DNA of 64,000 nt, from positions 310,001 to 374,000 of the forward strand of contig NZ_JANAVY020000003.1 of the NCBI RefSeq assembly GCF_025195085.2, read 5' to 3'. Origin of the DNA: Vibrio intestinalis (lineage in GTDB: Bacteria > Pseudomonadota > Gammaproteobacteria > Enterobacterales > Vibrionaceae). Shown one piece after another: positions 63,743 to 64,000 of this stretch; the stretch's first letter is position 1, and each line of letters begins with the position of its first letter. Both the position numbers and the translations under genes were made by a program. The notes beneath the pieces were generated by a model. It was not told where the DNA came from and ran no database searches. It worked only from the letters and a program-made list of their open reading frames with translations.

Positions 63743-64000
63743 TTATTCCTGAGGAACAACCTTACCAATGTATGGTAGATGGCGGTATTTTTGTGCGTAG
63801 TCGATACCAACACCGACAACAAACTCGTCTGGAATTTCAAAGCCAATCCACTTCACTGGCACATCCACTTCACGACGTGAAGGCTTATCTAAAAGCGTAC
63901 AAATCTCTACCGACTTAGGTTCACGTAGTGATAAAATCTCTTTCACTTTGCTCAGCGTGTTACCCGTATCAATAATGTCTTCCACTAGCAGTACGTCTTT
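63743..64000 (-). CDS. hpt: Hypoxanthine phosphoribosyltransferase, C-terminal part
   Basis: The minus-strand frame is open to the window edge, giving the last 85 residues of a purine-salvage enzyme that makes IMP (and GMP) from free bases and PRPP. The PRPP-binding motif [14 protein letters not shown] is at the start of the fragment. Further on come TLLDKPSRR and the C-terminal [29 protein letters not shown], which match bacterial Hpt very closely. The N-terminal half lies beyond base 64000. Divergent or convergent linkage of can and hpt is common in enteric and Vibrio genomes. Confidence 0.94.
   Translation of the reverse strand, partial: KDVLLVEDIIDTGNTLSKVKEILSLREPKSVEICTLLDKPSRREVDVPVKWIGFEIPDEFVVGVGIDYAQKYRHLPYIGKVVPQE

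Overview
The window is a stretch of a Vibrio chromosome (large-chromosome type core DNA). The evidence is gene content and order: dacB, tyrS, an M23 endopeptidase, an RND pump, erpA, hemL, rsmC, the ChiS sensor followed by the complete chitin-oligosaccharide (chb) operon, fbpABC, glnK-amtB, acnB, mrcB, hrpB, sfsA, dksA, gluQRS, pcnB, folK, panBC, yadGH, can and hpt. From memory this is close to the order on Vibrio cholerae chromosome 1. I cannot name the species from sequence alone. I saw no rRNA or tRNA gene, insertion sequence, prophage, integron or CRISPR array.

Layout. 1-4300: cell-wall genes (3' end of dacB, an M23 endopeptidase) around tyrS, with a CBS-less MgtE-type Mg transporter squeezed in tail-to-tail with dacB. 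4300-8600: a two-gene RND efflux operon. 8800-13300: erpA (Fe-S carrier, with an IscR-type operator), hemL, a newly noticed 40-residue membrane peptide, an AI-2E family permease and rsmC. 13400-31980: the chitin locus. ChiS senses chitin oligosaccharides with the periplasmic binding protein and switches on the ten-gene operon. The ABC importer brings in GlcNAc and glucosamine oligomers, which are cut in the cytoplasm by a GH9 exo-glucosaminidase, a GH20 hexosaminidase and a GH94 chitobiose phosphorylase. The products are then phosphorylated or isomerised by GspK and a phosphohexomutase. 31980-35800: Fur-controlled ferric iron ABC importer. 35900-38070: glnK-amtB with a sigma54 promoter, and yacL. 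38100-41850: a CdaR-regulated glycerate uptake and kinase operon. 41900-52060: acnB, a patatin outer-membrane protein, PBP1B and HrpB. 52089-58081: sfsA, dksA, gluQRS, pcnB-folK-panB-panC. 58158-64000: a lipid A acyltransferase, the YadGH ABC exporter, a SulP transporter divergent from a beta-carbonic anhydrase, and the end of hpt.

The protein-coding content is ordinary and well known for Vibrio. I found no convincing undescribed multi-gene system. What is least explained lies between genes. The main items are a 90-nt near-perfect hairpin just before the lipid A acyltransferase start, and a long-range stem enclosing a 13-codon reading frame in the chb leader. Others are a seven-codon reading frame with a strong ribosome site overlapping the acnB start, a hairpin that looks both like the yacL terminator and like an NtrC enhancer for glnK, a structured leader before the MgtE gene, and a 40-aa CC-motif membrane peptide behind hemL.
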